In this document: one piece after another, positions 5,709-6,250 of the stretch | Numbering within the stretch: the stretch's first letter is position 1 | How the letters are laid out: each line of letters begins with the position of its first letter | Assembly (NCBI GenBank): GCA_028702015.1 | Contig: JAQVPO010000078.1 | Location: forward strand, 1-6,250 | DNA: 6,250 nucleotides | Direction: 5' to 3' | DNA from: Synergistaceae bacterium | GTDB taxonomy: Bacteria > Synergistota > Synergistia > Synergistales > Synergistaceae | Position numbers and translations under genes: made by a program | Notes under the pieces: model-generated | Database searches by the model: none | Told to the model about the DNA's origin: nothing | What the model saw: the letters and a program-made list of their open reading frames with translations, nothing else

Positions 5709-6250
5709 ATGGCGACTCTCCGCGTGAATAACATAGTAAAAAAATTCGGGAAACAAACAGTGCTTAACAAGTTGAACTTTGATATTCGCGACGGAGAGTT
5801 CGTTTGTATCCTGGGTCCCTCCGGATGCGGAAAAAGCACCCTGCTCCGCGTTATCGCCGGACTTGAGGATATAGAAAGCGGAAGCATAGAAATAAACGGA
5901 ACAGATATTACCTTCAAGCCTCCGGCAAAAAGAAATTTCGGCATAGTATTTCAGTCCTACGCCCTTTTCCCGAATCTGAACGTCGAAGAAAATGTGGGGT
6001 ACGGCCTGTGGAACCGTAAAATCCCAAAGGCAGAAATAAAATCCCGCGTCCGTGATATTATCGATCTTGTCGGTTTAAGCCAGCATAGAACAAAATACCC
6101 TCAGCAGCTTTCCGGCGGGCAGCAGCAAAGAGCGGCTCTTGCGAGAGCGGTCGTACTGGAACCTGAATTCCTGCTTCTCGATGAACCCCTTTCAGCGCTG
6201 GATGCAAAGGTTAGAATGAAGCTTAGGAAGGAAATTCGCTACCTGCAGGG
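5709..6250 (+). CDS. phnT2: ABC importer ATPase, putative 2-aminoethylphosphonate type, N-terminal part
   Basis: The first 180 codons of a cytoplasmic ABC ATPase that would energise the importer served by the upstream binding protein. The Walker A motif GPSGCGKST is at 36-44, the Q-loop region FQSYALFP at 81-88, the ABC signature LSGGQQQR at 134-141, Walker B LLLDEP at 155-160, and the D-loop SALD at 162-165. All nucleotide-binding elements seen are intact. The His-switch and any C-terminal regulatory domain lie beyond the right edge. The combination FGIVFQSYALFPNL followed by NVGYGL resembles the PhnT2 type of putative 2-aminoethylphosphonate ATPases, although iron, spermidine/putrescine and sugar ATPases are close. 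The ATG at 5709 is preceded by CAGGAA about ten bases upstream. The short distance from the binding-protein stop suggests co-transcription. Permease genes are expected next. Confidence 0.88.
   Translation, partial: MATLRVNNIVKKFGKQTVLNKLNFDIRDGEFVCILGPSGCGKSTLLRVIAGLEDIESGSIEINGTDITFKPPAKRNFGIVFQSYALFPNLNVEENVGYGLWNRKIPKAEIKSRVRDIIDLVGLSQHRTKYPQQLSGGQQQRAALARAVVLEPEFLLLDEPLSALDAKVRMKLRKEIRYLQ

Overview
This is an ordinary-looking bacterial chromosomal stretch with moderate GC: hand counts give about 45-49% in most genes and about 37% in one. It contains six protein-coding genes, two of them cut by the window edges, and no RNA genes, CRISPR arrays or transposase. The gene set fits an anaerobic, probably diderm bacterium: a PPi-type phosphofructokinase, an oxalate/formate-antiporter-type carrier, and a substrate-binding protein with a cleavable signal peptide rather than a lipobox. 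A Synergistota-like or other anaerobic fermenter is possible, but no phylogenetic marker is present, so the placement is weak.

Layout. On the minus strand, read from right to left: a umuC-type translesion polymerase (4367-3024), a chloramphenicol acetyltransferase family gene (2704-2048), a PPi-type phosphofructokinase (1818-550), and the first 150 codons of an OFA-family MFS carrier (450 to the left edge). The gaps of 319, 229 and 99 bp suggest separate transcription units rather than one operon. On the plus strand, diverging from umuC, are a periplasmic binding protein (4639-5691) and, 17 bp later, the ATPase of the same ABC importer (5709 to the right edge). Both resemble the putative 2-aminoethylphosphonate (2-AEP) uptake system of the PhnS2/PhnT2 type. 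Its permease genes would be expected beyond the right edge.

Points of interest. The cat gene is clearly more AT-rich than its neighbours and is bracketed by an 11-bp direct repeat, so it looks acquired. umuC has a near-consensus sigma70 promoter overlapped by a perfect 9-bp inverted repeat, a good candidate operator, but no umuD is visible and the classical LexA boxes are absent. Several other inverted repeats lie between genes. I found no convincing evidence of a wholly new system; the unusual features are regulatory and evolutionary.
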